Positions 37,201 to 48,574 are shown, numbered from the stretch's first letter. The stretch: DNA of 64,000 nt from Arctopsyche grandis (GCF_051622035.1 NC_135362.1:29447001-29511000), one strand, 5' to 3'. A program made the numbers and translations. Notes: generated from the letters alone by a model not told the origin.

Positions 37201-40200
37201 TTTTTTTAGAATTTGGGGAATTTATACTTTAACCATTTAGCATTAAGGTATAATTTTTAATTTGTTATGCTTAATCTACATCCCTAAAATAATGAGGGCG
37301 AAAACACACAGGGAAGAACGGCACGTTGTGTGCTTGGCTCCCCACTGTGGGGATTCTCCTACATCTCTTCAAATATGGGATACAACGTTACCTATCATTG
37401 TCAAGCAAGGATACAAGGATACAATTTTACCGAAAACACTCCAGGGAGTGATTTTGGGACGGTGTGTGCTGGGCGTTCTAGGAATATGTGCAAAGTATGC
37501 CACATTTCTTTCGTCTGTTTAAAATATGGACGACATAAATCGATGCGGTGCAAACGATCGACAAGTGCCAGATAGACTGAACCACAGATTAACTGGATGG
37601 CTGCTTTAAACGCAATTCTCGACTTCACGAATGATAGATTGCACATCAGATGAGGAGTAACCTTTCGATGTGCACAGATGCAATTATTAAAATTGAGTTG
37701 GATCTTTCTGGCGAGTTTAATAAGGCAAAATTCGAAACTAACGTATCAGAAGCACAGAACGTATACAGGGTAGGTGTATGTCGGGACTTCGAGTAGATTT
37801 CGCTTAGTGTAAGTGCGAGCAGTGCGCACGCAAAAAGGTCTGTTCATACCTATCCAGCACGACCCGAATCCTGCAAGTATCCTGCAAGTACGGACAGTAT
37901 TTTTAGTACATTCTATATGGACGCGCATGAATGCGTAAATGCGCATGCGCGAATGGAGTATGAATACGTCCGTATAATGTACCAAAGAATACTATCCGCA
38001 CTTGCAGGATACGGGTTGTGCTGGATAGGTATGAACAGACCTTAAGGTACACGTGTCGTTAATCTGTGGTTCAGTCTGTCTGGCGCTTGTCGATCGTTTG
38101 CACCGCATCGGAAAATTTTACCGTGGTAGAATAACAAAAGAATCAATTTTTTTTAAGCAAAGTAAAGTCCACTCAAATAAATATTGATCTTAAAACATTT
38201 AAGTAATTTTCAAACTGAAAGTAAACGGTGATAGTCTTTCTATTAAGTATAATCAAAAGAAATACTGTAGTCTCCAACTTGTAGTATTTATAGAAATACA
38301 TCTCAAATGGTACTTTCTAAATATTATTCCTTTTAAAGCCACAACTTTCGCACAGCTAGAAACTCATATGAGTCAGTGTGCTATAAATAAAAGTTCTTCC
38401 TGCATCAGGTCGACAACGACTGTATTCGCTCTTTCTTTAGCGATCATAAAAAAGATTTATGAGCGGAAAATGTAGGTGTGCTTGTATTTCCTTATGCGTC
38501 CAAAGTCAAAACTTGCGACGGCCTACACTATGTACATATGTACTCAGACTAGAATTGGCGACTCCGTTAAAATATTCAAATTTGAGATGTGTTTCGTATG
38601 TATGTATGTTATGTACGGCTGAAAGGAGATAGGAGCGATTGTAACTTTAGTTTTGGGTGATCGCACTCTGTCTGCCCGTGATCAGATATTGGAAGACCAT
38701 CGAGGAGACAGGGTTTCTCATGGAAGTGTGTAAGTAGGGAAGGCGACTCCCCCGGCGGTATCACTGCACGTGCGGCCCCGTGAGACCAAAGCACCTTCGA
38801 CTCCTGCACCGGGCGACTATGAAGCACAGCATGCTGAAAGAGTGATTCAGGCGTCGGCTCCTAAGTATTCGTTCGGAACTAAACCACCTAACACCGGCGC
38901 TACACAATCACCCGGTACGCTAGTAATGCACTTTAACCCCCAAAAAATAGTTGATCATCTTATTCATTTCAAAACTTTCATATAGGTAGATTAAAATAAG
39001 ACATCCAACGACATATTATGATGCACAATATAATATTTTTCTTCTGTTGTACATCATGGTGTGTTGTTTTGTGTTCAATACTACAACGGCTAAGATGATC
39101 AGCTATTTTGTATTAATTGGTATTAAAATAAAATAGTTTGCGCTTTATATTATATATATTATAACATATTGTAGGCTTTTTTTGGTTACTCTAGAACAGT
39201 GCTACTCAAACTCTAGTCCGCGGCCCAGTACTGGTCCGTGCACTGGCGGTAGCCAGTCCGCGGACAAAGACGTCATTAAAAAATTAAAACAATAGCTTAT
39301 GACAACGTTGTATCATCTCATCCATTATATAAATTATATAAAGACAAGCCCTACAAACTTGAGATTATTTGGGGTACTATTCCAAGATATGGGCGCTGAT
39401 TATGAACAATTATTATCGCATGCTGCCATATGTTGGTTGTCAACGGGTAAAGTGCTGAAGAGAGTATTTCAGCTCAGGGATGAGATCGTTAAATTTCTAC
39501 AACAAAACCAACAACTTATGTCAGAACTATTTCAAAATATAAACTGGGTAGGCAAGCTAGTTTATTTGACAGATTTTTTTTTGGATTTTGAATGAAATTT
39601 TTCCATGCAAGGAAGAATATCATCGTGTTTTGCAATAGCAGACAATACGGATAGGTTGAAACGAAGAATAAAATCATGGAAGATTCGTATTTTTAAAAGA
39701 TTGCTATTCACGAAGGAGGAGAGGAGCTTAATATGACAATTTAAAAATATATGCTGGTCCGCCAACTGAAAATGTTAGAGTAGCACTGCTCTAGAAGCTG
39801 TTTGCTTGTTAGACTAGGTTTTATTAGTATCGTGTATTATTTGTTTGCTCGAGTCTCACACACAATAACTATGATAGATAAAAAAATAGCAAAATAAGAG
39901 CTAGATATTAGGTTGACATCCAATAAGTAATGTAAATTAAATGTAGTAATGAATATTTTTTAAATCTATGTGACCAAATTTGAATTATTTTCTACTTTTA
40001 GATTTAGAGAAAAATATTGACTCAAGATATACATAGAAGCATATTCAAAATTTAGTACAAATCATAGCTAATCCCAAATATTACAATAAAATAATCTTAA
40101 TTGGTTAATAAAAAAAAACAGTCAGAAGCTTTATAATCTGCCAAAAAGATTGTATAAATTGGAAGATAAAAGCAATTTCTTTAAATTAGTTATGAGAGGC

Positions 40201-41336
40201 AATATTCAGTTGAATAGCATACCAGATGGCTATTCTTACATCAATAATAAAGCCTGATATATGTAAAATATACATCCAATTAAAGCATGCTGGCCCAAGA
40301 TAGATGAAAATGTATTTTTTTATGGAGGATTAGATTTGAGAGAGTAATAAGATTGAATAAAGCTAGTTTAGTTAGCACTTTTAGCCATGTGTCAAGTAAT
40401 AGTGAGATCTGAGAGTAAAAATTATTGAGAATGTACTACATATTCCAGTTGGTCAATGTTTGCAATGTGTTTTTGTATTCTAATACAGTAGTTAATATAA
40501 CAATAACAATGTGTTTATTAAATTTATTCTAAAAAATTATACAAAAATATAAATATATTTTGTGCATTTAGCGCCGAACGTATACCACGTGTCCGGAACC
40601 GTGGGAGGTGGTTCACCGGCATACAGCATGGCAGGACGTGCTCGAGAATCTCAGCTGGCTGGTGCTACTCTACCAGGACCTGGAACTTATGAAGAAGCAC
40701 GTTCTGATGCTTTCAAACGCAAGCCACCGTCTTACACGATGGCTGCTAGACAACGCAGAGTCGACACAACTTCGGCACCTGGACCCGGAAACTACTCTCC
40801 GGAAAAGGTTCAAAACCATATTTCTGACTTGATGTATTCTGTGATTTTAATTTTATTGCAAAATTATAAATGGGCTTTCATTACTTTCAATACTACTATG
40901 ATGCTGGCTATAGTGATAAATGCATTGAAATATTTGTAGTCAAATTGAATATACTATTCAACAGAACCGGCGAGTCAAAATCAATATTGTGTATGGAAAA
41001 TGTCCCTTTTCTATATTATGTTTTTGAATTTCTTACAATTTACATACATATATCAATATAGCCAGTACCAATTTCTTCTATCATCATTGTTAATGGTTTA
41101 TAAATATACCATTTGCATACTCTTCATATATAAATATCATAACCTCGACTGTTGGTTTCAATCATAACTGTAACTAATTGATTTATTTCATTTATTTGTC
41201 CTAATTGCTTGCACTAATATGGAAATAGGTGGATGTGACACAGAAATCTTCTCCAGCTTACACCTTCGGCATCAAACATTCACCCGTTATTGGCACTCAT
41301 AAAGCCTGCTTGCATACTGAGGCTAATCTTAGTTAA
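34237..41336 (+). CDS. ODF3: ODF3-like protein, predicted short isoform (252 aa)
   Basis: The first four exons (34237-34345, 36704-36832, 38738-38914, 40572-40807) can join a terminal exon at 41229-41336. That exon begins after TGGAAATAG, reads VDVTQKSSPAYTFGIKHSP and ends at a TAA. The reading frame is phase 0 and the product is 252 aa, about the size of vertebrate ODF3 (roughly 254 aa). The exon resembles the beginning of the distal last exon (VELDNHPAHSFGIRHSPHVG), so the two are alternative ends for the same upstream splice position. An AATAAA signal lies at 41647. The isoform is inferred from sequence only. Confidence 0.7.
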
Positions 41337-44300
41337 CTTTGACCAATTTCTGACGTGAGGTTGGTTCTTACACCATTTTCATTCATTACTAATAACTTGA
41401 AATATCATTCTAAATGGAATTTGTGCTCAATGTTTACCATTCAATACGCATATTTTTCTATTTATGTACTTGAAATGTGTGCTTTCAATCAAATTGTGAA
41501 TGTTTCGTTCAAAGCATGTGTGTAAATATTTTTGTTGTTATTGGTGCTATACTTTAAAAGTCTGCATAAAAATTGTAATATACATTATTGTTATTTACAT
41601 TAAATTGTTAAAATAAAATTATTATGTTTGTAAAATAAGTTTATTAAATAAAGTTGTGTATATTCAATAGTTATGCTGTTTCTATTAACAAACATTAACC
41701 TGAAAAATCATTTTTGTTACATAATCATCATAATAAATTAACAAAACTATAATTTGAATTGATTGTGGCGTACTATCAACCAAAGAGTTTAATTTTATTA
41801 ATATATTTTTATTTTTTTAATAAATCCAAACATTAGGCCGATAAGATTCTGCATGATAATGGTCCCAAGTACTCGATGGCTGTAAAATTACAATCAGAGA
41901 AACCTCAAGATACCCCGGCTCCTAATGCGTACTGTACAGAGAAAGCAGACAAAACGTTGTTGGACAGCTCTCCTTCATATTCATTCAGAACTAAATCTCA
42001 AGCTGCAAAACCGAACGACAATCCAGCACCCAACGTATATGCACCAGAAAAATCGGTCAAAAGTATGGATTATGCTCCGAAGTACTCATTTGGAGTGAAA
42101 GGTGCTGTTGAAAAACCCCTAGACACTCCTGGGCCGAATGCCTATTGTCCTGAAAGAGGAGATAAGGCATTACACGAGGCATCACCAGCTTACTCTTTCC
42201 GAACAAAAGGTCCTGATCATAAACCAAGTGATACACCTGGACCTAACACGTATGCTATTGGTAAAGTAGATAATGTGCTAGACACTGCTCCTATGTATTC
42301 TTTTGGAGTTAAAGGACCTGCTGGAAAGCCACTTGATACACCTGGTCCTAATGCTTACTGTCCTGAAAGAGCTGATAAAGTTATGGATAACTCTCCAGCT
42401 TATACATTGGGACCTAAAGGCAATATCGAAAAACCAAATACAAACCCAGGACCCAACGCTTACGATCCTAGTGTTTTAGATACCACACCGAGATATTCCT
42501 TTGGTGTCAAAGCACCAGCTGAAAAGCCTTTCAATACACCAGGACCAAATGTATATTCACCGGAGAAAGCTGACAAAATGCTCTTAGAAAGCTCGCCAGC
42601 GTACACTTTAAGGCCAAAGTGTGCTATTGAAAGACCGAACACCAATCCTGCACCCAACATGTACGATCCTAATATGCTCGATAATACTCCAAGATACTCT
42701 TTCGGAATCAAGGGTCCATCCGATAAGCCTTTGGACACTCCTGGACCTAATGCGTACAACCCCGAAAAAGCTGACAGGGTTCTTTTGGAAAGCTCTCCAG
42801 CATATTCGCTCAGACCTAAATGTGCCCACGAAACACCAAACACCAACCCAGGACCAAATGCTTATGATCCTCATTTACTGGACTATACCCCAAAACACTC
42901 GTTTGGAATTAAAGGTCCGCTAGACAAACCTTTAGATACTCCTGGTCCGAACGCTTATGATCCTCATTTATTGGACAATGCTCCAAAACATTCATTTGGA
43001 ATTAAAGGTCCGCTAGACAAACCTTTAGATACTCCTGGTCCGAGCGCTTATGATCCTCATTTACTGGACAATGCCCCAAAACACTCGTTTGGAATTAAAG
43101 GTCCGCTAGACAAACCTTTAGATACTCCTGGTCCAAACGCTTATGATCCTCATTTACTGGACAATGCTCCAAAACATTCATTTGGAATTAAAGGTCCGCT
43201 AGACAAACCTTTAGATACTCCTGGTCCGAACGCTTATGATCCTCATTTATTGGACAATGCCCCAAAACACTCGTTTGGAATTAAAGGTCCGCTAGAGAAA
43301 CCTTTGGATACTCCTGGTCCGAGCGCTTATGATCCTCATTTATTGGACAACGCTCCAAGATACTCTTTCGGAATCAAGGGTCCATCCGATAAGCCTTTGG
43401 ACACTCCTGGACCTAATGCGTACAACCCTGAAAAGGCTGATAGGGTTCTTTTGGAAAGCTCTCCAGCGTATTCACTCAGACCTAAATGTGACCACGAAAC
43501 ACCAAACACCAATCCAGGACCAAATGCTTATGATCCTCATTTACTGGACTATACCCCAAAACACTCGTTTGGAATTAAAACACCAGCCGAGAAACCGTTC
43601 AATACACCTGCTCCAAATGTGTACAATCCTGAAAAGGCAGATAATGAAAATGCACCAAAATATAGTTTTGGCATCAAAACTTTACCGGAAAAACCATTCG
43701 ACACCCCTGGTAAATATCATTAAAGAAGTTTATTCAGAATAATTTTATTGTTCAGTTAATCATGAATAATGAATTTCAGCGCCGAATGTCTATACCATGC
43801 CATCAGTACTGAACACTCCCCTTTATACTATATCGGGAAGACACAAGGAACCCATCGACGACCGAATTACAGTGCCAGGACCTGGAAACTACTCTCCTGA
43901 AAAATTCATTTTGACTTTCTCACCGAAATATTCCTTCGGACTTAAAATACAAACTGAAAAATACACCGACACTCCAGGTTACTTTCCTCAATTTATAATT
44001 ATACTTAAATTAAATTAATTTCCTATAAAACGTGTTTTAATCGTTTTATAATGTATATTCACAGCACCCAATGTGTACAGAATTCCATCTGTACTCGACA
44101 CACCATTGTATACGATTTCTGGAAGACATAAGATACCAGATGATGATAGAGTACGAGTACCGGCACCTAATGCTTACTCTCCAGAAAAGGTATCAATATT
44201 AAATAAACATTTGGTCTATGATTCTATTTTTGAGGAATTTTCTGGATTATTTTACATGTAGATTAGCCAGATTGCATTGTGAATACTGATGATAGAGGCT

Positions 44301-46458
44301 AAAATGGCTACACTTCAAAAATAATTAAAAATCATAATTTGGCCAAATTACTTCAATAGTTGGGTCACAAATATTACCAATATATTACTTTATTTAATAC
44401 ATTGATGGATTGAAAACGTATCTGAGAAAGTATAAAAGCTTGTACTTGTTTATATGAGATGAGAGTAAATTATAGTGAAAAAGTAACTTTTAAGCCTGTG
44501 GGTTGTGAAGGAGTGGTAAAAAGACGCGTTTGGATAGCTCGCTGTCATCGCTTCAATCTGACACAAGATTCCGATGTCATTTTTAATGAGTTCGTTAATG
44601 ATTAAACTCCTCCAGTTTCATGTCGGAGACATTAACTTGCTTCAATGTAAAAAATCAAAGCGACCTGATTAGTGGAGTGGTTCAAAATCAGATCACAATT
44701 TTTTGACGGGCAGGAATGTCACCGAACTAACAGAGTAAAGCTAATAAAATCTTGTAATAATAATAAAAACATATACATGTAACATTTTATGGTGACTAGG
44801 CTTTTTTATGATTGCTTTTCTGAAATAAAATATCTTTATCGTTGCCTTAAACTCACATCAAATAATTTGATAATCAAATAAAGCTTTTTTTGCGTTATTT
44901 ATGTTATTATGAATATTGCTGTTAGTTTATGGCATTTGACGGTTTAACACACCTTAAGCGGGTCACGTAGTACTACGTTTCATATGGGCTTAACAAGAAA
45001 TGCGGGATACGTAGTATTACGTTTAATATTGGTTGATCGCGGAAGGCGAGATACGTAGTACTACGTTTATTCTTATAGTATGTATATGGAAAAACATATG
45101 TAGATTTCTCTACTTCGATTTTTTACTTTTTTTATATGAGTTATAGCGATTTTTATAATCTATTGTATTTATTCGCGCAGCCTTGTGTTTTTGCCCGCTA
45201 CAGCTAATCGCTGCAAAAAAAGTTCGCCCGCTTAAGGTGTGATTTATTAAGACTAGTGATCTAGTAAGCAATCGACCACATAAGCTGATAAATAGTACCT
45301 TAGTAAGAATTTAAAACTTATGACCCCCGGCACTTTTGCAGGCCAATAAACGCGTGTCAGTAAACTCATCAACTTACTTAAAGCACCAGGTATCAACTAG
45401 ATACTCATACAATGCCTTAGGGCCGGGCCGCACCGTGCAACTTTGTCGGCCGACTAGTCGCGCGACACGAAAAAATGCACATATGGAACTGTGTGCGACA
45501 AACAAGTTGATGGGTGTGGCATGTCCCATCTACCTGCATGCATTGGTCTGGTCGCCCTCAACCAAGTTGTTCGCGAGTTGAGCGGTGCGGCCCGGCACTT
45601 AAACTGCTGGAAAACACTGCCTGTGTATAAATTTTTCAACTAACTTTATTGTATGGTATCCACTGTTAACTCTTATGAATTTTTATGTTTTTCTAACAGA
45701 TTTTTTTTTCACAGGTGGAGTTGGATAATCATCCCGCTCACAGTTTTGGCATTCGTCATTCCCCACACGTAGGTCAATTAAGACCCATTCCCGCTTTGAC
45801 CTACAACCAACATGAAGTCGACGAACAAACCCACGTGTACAATTTGAACCAATTGAAGTTCAAATCTGAAGAACGCACTCGCGGAGAAAGATCGAACACT
45901 GAAATGACGACAACTGTCGTGAAGATGCCTACAGAATCCACGGAAACGACGACCATCGTCAGGATGCCTGCTGAATCTACAGTAGTAAACCAACACCTTC
46001 AAAATGGTGATGCTCACAATCACTCAGAAACAAGAACAACATATAGAACAGAAACAATACCATCCGAAACGATAACTCGCGTTACAAAAATGGCACCTCA
46101 AACGCAAAGCACCTCGTCGACCACTGTAACCAGGGTCGTGGAAGGTTCGCCACAGACAAAAACAATTCAAAATGGTTCTTTGACAAGAATTGTTGAAACC
46201 ACAAAGAACGGTGTTACTACCAGAGTTGTAGAAACGATACCACAAAATGGTAAAACTACACGTGTAGTCCAAAGTCTCCCACAAACGACGATCACCAAGA
46301 GTCCATCAGGTCAGAGTGGTCAAGTAGTACGCACTCAAACTACATATACGTCCCACGTGCAACCAACGCAAACGAGTCGTACGACTCACAGTACGAAGAC
46401 CCATGTGCAAGGCCAGCAAACCAAGGTGCAAGCAACCCAGAAGATGATCTGCACATGA
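34237..46458 (+). CDS. ODF3: ODF3/SHIPPO-repeat protein, long isoform (1196 aa)
   Basis: Joined exons: 34237-34345, 36704-36832, 38738-38914, 40572-40807, 41837-43709, 43780-43977, 44065-44189 and 45715-46458. All junctions are GT-AG and the total is 3591 nt in frame. The N-terminus (WTPTKRRGPIAAESSSPGP) matches the start of outer dense fibre protein 3. The protein carries about 28 SHIPPO/STPGR-type PGPxxY motifs, 18 of them in the 1.87-kb exon (residues 218-841). Residues 950-1196 are a Thr/Ser-rich tail with VVKMPTEST-like repeats. In vertebrates this family binds microtubules of sperm flagella and cilia; a testis role here is inference. Exon 3's acceptor (TAAGTAG) has a poor pyrimidine tract but restores a GK-x-TPPA-x-SL phrase. 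Exons 7 and 8 are duplicates of each other. The family is certain; a few exon edges are not. Confidence 0.9.
34990..35135 (+). mobile_element. SINE fragment in ODF3-like intron 1
   Basis: A partial head (GGGTTCGATGCCGTGC), the head-body junction (TGCTGGTTAGACTTGG) and the start of the body (AAGTTGATCGTTTCATATTAG) are present. It stops after the ATTGTTGAAACGG landmark. Confidence 0.7.
35180..35560 (+). mobile_element. SINE body and tail in ODF3-like intron 1
   Basis: It begins at the head-body junction (GTTAGATTAGGGGG), carries the body and ends with AGGAAGGCGCATTGGGG, GTCTTCCTGG and an A-rich run. It is nearly identical in order to the copy at 4226-4648, but most of the head is missing. Confidence 0.8.
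35975..36396 (-). mobile_element. Full-length SINE in ODF3-like intron 1
   Basis: Read from 36396: head CCAGCAGCATGGTTCGG, a B-box GAGTTCGATCCCG, the junction TGCTGCTGGTCTGACTTC, the body with AACGGTTTC, and the tail hairpin at 36005-36030. It belongs to the second-head subfamily, like 24116-24517. Confidence 0.85.
37541..38110. mobile_element. Foldback element in ODF3-like intron 2, with a palindromic MITE inside
   Basis: The outer arms are inverted copies of about 50 bp: CGATGCGGTGCAAACGATCG at 37541 and its complement ending at 38110, continuing through ACTGAACCACAGATTAA. The segment 37600-37735 resembles 1960-2130. Inside lies the palindromic element at 37836-38042. Confidence 0.75.
37836..38042. 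mobile_element. Palindromic MITE, GTCTGTTCATACC family, second copy
   Basis: The ends are AAGGTCTGTTCATACC and its perfect inverse; the arms continue through TATCCAGCACGACCCG and TGCAAGT-type phrases. It shares these with 16618-16768. It is nested in the foldback element, so it is the younger insertion. Confidence 0.8.
39197..39788 (+). mobile_element. hAT (Buster-type) deletion derivative in ODF3-like intron 3
   Basis: The termini are CAGTGCTACTC and GAGTAGCACTG, flanked by a perfect 8-bp duplication CTCTAGAA (39189-39196 and 39789-39796). The duplication fits the nnnTAnnn target preference known for Buster hATs. It contains a remnant transposase frame but is only 592 bp long. Confidence 0.9.
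39299..39595 (+). pseudogene. hAT-Buster transposase remnant (ZBED5/FAM200-like)
   Basis: About 98 codons resemble the middle of ZBED5/FAM200-type hAT transposases: the ARLF-like NLRLFGVLF segment, AAICWLSTGKVLKRVFQLRDE (typical family phrase WLSRGKVLxRFFELRDE) and NWVGKLVYLTDFF (typical WLxKLAYLADIF). The BED finger, the catalytic core and most of the protein are deleted, so it cannot encode an active transposase. Confidence 0.8.
41647..41652 (+). terminator. Polyadenylation signal for the ODF3-like short isoform
   Basis: AATAAA about 310 bases after the short-isoform stop codon. Other AATAAA-like words occur nearby in AT-rich DNA, so the assignment rests on position. Confidence 0.4.
42857..43414 (+). 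repeat. 93-bp coding tandem array in the ODF3-like gene
   Basis: Six units start at 42857, 42950, 43043, 43136, 43229 and 43322, each encoding 31 residues of the form NAYDPHLLD...PKHSFGIKGPLDKPLDTPGP. Units 2-5 are almost identical even at silent sites, which indicates recent duplication or conversion. Silent variants (TTATTGG against TTACTGG, AATGCT against AATGCC) are shuffled between units. Confidence 0.95.
44948..45241. mobile_element. MITE in ODF3-like intron 8, with three ACGTAGTACTACGT boxes
   Basis: The termini CACACCTTAAGCGGG and CCCGCTTAAGGTGTG are perfect inverses. Within it, a 14-bp palindrome lies at 44965, 45009 (one change) and 45053, spaced 44 bp. No transposase is present. 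The target duplication is not clear. Confidence 0.8.
45342..45389 (+). other. Candidate 48-nt alternative exon of the ODF3-like gene
   Basis: CTTTTGCAG precedes 45342 and GTATCA follows 45389. The 48 nt are open in phase 0 at both ends and would insert 16 residues (ANKRVSVNSSTYLKHQ) between exon 8 and the last exon without changing frame. The residues lack a SHIPPO motif, so use of the exon is doubtful. Confidence 0.3.
45420..45598. mobile_element. Harbinger-like MITE in ODF3-like intron 8
   Basis: The inverted ends GGGCCGGGCCGCACCG and CGGTGCGGCCCGGCAC are flanked by TTA on both sides (45417-45419 and 45599-45601). A 3-bp TTA duplication fits PIF/Harbinger elements. It is 179 bp, GC-rich and non-coding; the small frames across it are spurious. 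Confidence 0.75.
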
Positions 46459-46965
46459 TCTGCACATTTACTCCTAATGTAAACTAATCACACACAATAC
46501 TAACATGGTGTTACGGCACACACTGCATACATGACATACTTCTAACGTTTATTGCTAACGATTCCGTTCTTTTGAGTTTTCAATGCTGACTAGTTCGTTC
46601 GGCGAGATTGTTTTTGTAATATTTATGTCGCATTCCATTAGATTTATACGTTGATCTCTCGTTTATTGTTCGTGAAAGGTACAATTTCCACATTGTACTT
46701 GAGCGATCTGTTCCTCCGTGCGACTATGTCGAGTAAGACTAAATTGAAAGGATGAGATTTCATTGTAATGAACTACCTTAAGCCATGAATCAAATTCATA
46801 AATATTAATCGTAATTATTGTATGAGCTTGTATGATCATATAACATTGTATGAGAAGTATAACAATTTATTATTGCGAAGCGATATAAGCCAATTGTTGC
46901 CTTATTATTTATATATTATATATAAAATATATTATCTATTATAAAAAAATATGATTTTTGTTACT

Positions 46966-46971
46966 AATAAA
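46966..46971 (+). terminator. Polyadenylation signal for the ODF3-like long isoform
   Basis: AATAAA about 510 bases after the stop codon at 46456-46458, at the end of a moderately GC-rich 3' UTR and the start of strongly AT-rich DNA. Confidence 0.5.
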
Positions 46972-47731
46972 AAGCTTTGAAATACATAATTTGTTTTATT
47001 TTTTTGTAACTGAATACAATTTTTATTATTATCAACTTTTAATCAATTTCCCATTATTTTTTTTAATTTTGTAAAACTTATTCGTTATATTCTGATTTTT
47101 ATTTTTGCAAAATGTCAATTTAGTGAGTTTTGCTTAATTTTAATTTATTTTACATTGAATATTATATTTGTAAGTATTAATAATTAATTAATTTTATTTC
47201 GATAATTGAAATATGCAATAAAATCCGAGGAAAGACTTTCATTTGGGGGACACGTAAGAATAACGGTAGGTAAAACAATTATTGATTTAAAAATTAAGAT
47301 ATAACATGAATATAATTATTTATAAAATTGCTCTTGTTTATTGGGTAGATTCATTGAGTTCTCAAAAATATTGTGGGGACCCTACGAGATGATTGAACCT
47401 GGGCTGCCATCTTACGAGTTGGCACTAATTCGGCCATGTTGATGGATCCCATTTTACTTCCTTCCCACCCGTCATAATAAATAGCGTGTATAAAACCACC
47501 GTCTTCCACTCGCTTTGCCCCCATAATATCATAAATTATTATGGGGGGCTTTTTGGATTCAAGTGGCCTCTAACCAGGGCTATTTTGTTATATAACACGG
47601 TGGAAGGGCGTTCCAGCAACTTTTTGCTTTGTATTTTTAATGTTTCAAAAGCAATTAAACGAAACAATGTTTGTGTGTACATAATGACAATCCATATTTA
47701 TATAATTCGTCAAATTGTTAAAATATGATAT
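46972..47731. other. AT-rich spacer with a tRNA-like fragment
   Basis: 47385-47450 (minus) has a B-box-like GGTTCAATC and could be a diverged SINE head. The 80-codon frame at 47486-47728 has no recognisable family. Nothing else is seen. Confidence 0.4.
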
Positions 47732-48090
47732 TGTTGCGTAGGGTGATTGGTAGTTCAGGATCCAAATGAAAGGCCAAAGTTGCTTCACAGCATTTATTGA
47801 ATGATTCAGGAGGTCCACACGTAGCCAGCGCTCGCTCCAGAATAATGTCTGATATGGCGTATGTATGCACCTCCTTATAAAGAACAAGTTGCTCACCACA
47901 GCTTTCCCAATCCATTGATTTATCTATTGTCTAGGCACGTACAGTTTTAAGTGAGTTTCACGCTCTCGCCCGGGTTCTGAGAATTCTAGCGGATACTTAC
48001 TAAGTCCCGTTAAGTCAATTCGGGGGTATCATTGATCACCCCCGAATACATTTAGACAGCGGATACTCTCTCTCGTGTTCCCACGTTACA
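47732..48090 (-). mobile_element. Solo LTR, minus orientation
   Basis: On the minus strand it runs from TGTAACGTGGGAACAC to ACGCAACA and is flanked by ATAT on both sides (47728-47731 and 48091-48094). It has TTTATAAGGAGG as a TATA region and AATAAATGCTGTGAAGCAAC as a polyadenylation region. It is diverged from the 48680 and 56789 copies but colinear with them. Confidence 0.8.
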
Positions 48091-48372
48091 ATATTATGAA
48101 CCGGAAAAAATATGGATGGATTCGAAATATTGGCGTCCTCAATGGCGTGGCATAGAAAAGCTATATTATTTAGTAAAAAATTTAGCAAGAAGTGAATTCC
48201 AGCACCTTTTTTTAAGAAAAAAGCCCTGCCAATAACTATATGTACACTAGCAAATTTGTATGGTGGTTTCCTTAATTATGTACATATGATCTCATATTTT
48301 TTTCTATTAAAATGCTGTAATCAATCTACCCCAAAATTTTACACAAATAAAATAAATAATAAATTGTATTAT

Positions 48373-48570
48373 ATGGTAAACGGATTATTCCACAAAAAGC
48401 AATCTCGCGCAAGTCGCTAAAATCTGGCGTACATCTGGTACCCAAAACTCCATCAATCGAAAGCTACGCGAAGTTCTGTACTAACGAGAACTCGAGTGCC
48501 AGATGTTCTGTGATCAATATTTTAGTGACTTGCGTGAGATCGCTTTTTGCGGAATAATCCGTTTACCATA
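48373..48570. mobile_element. Palindromic MITE, GTAAACGGATTATTCC family
   Basis: The left end TATGGTAAACGGATTATTCC and the right end are exact inverses, with inner arms CTCGCGCAAGTC and TCTGGTACC / GTGCCAGATG phrases. Related pieces lie at 5186-5285 and 52122-52294. No coding capacity. Confidence 0.8.
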
Positions 48571-48574
48571 TTAT

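Noticed and set aside
42460-42874. Long minus-strand frames opposite the ODF3-like exon
   Set aside because: They are shadows created by the repeated coding sequence; the plus-strand frame has the SHIPPO motifs and proper splice sites.
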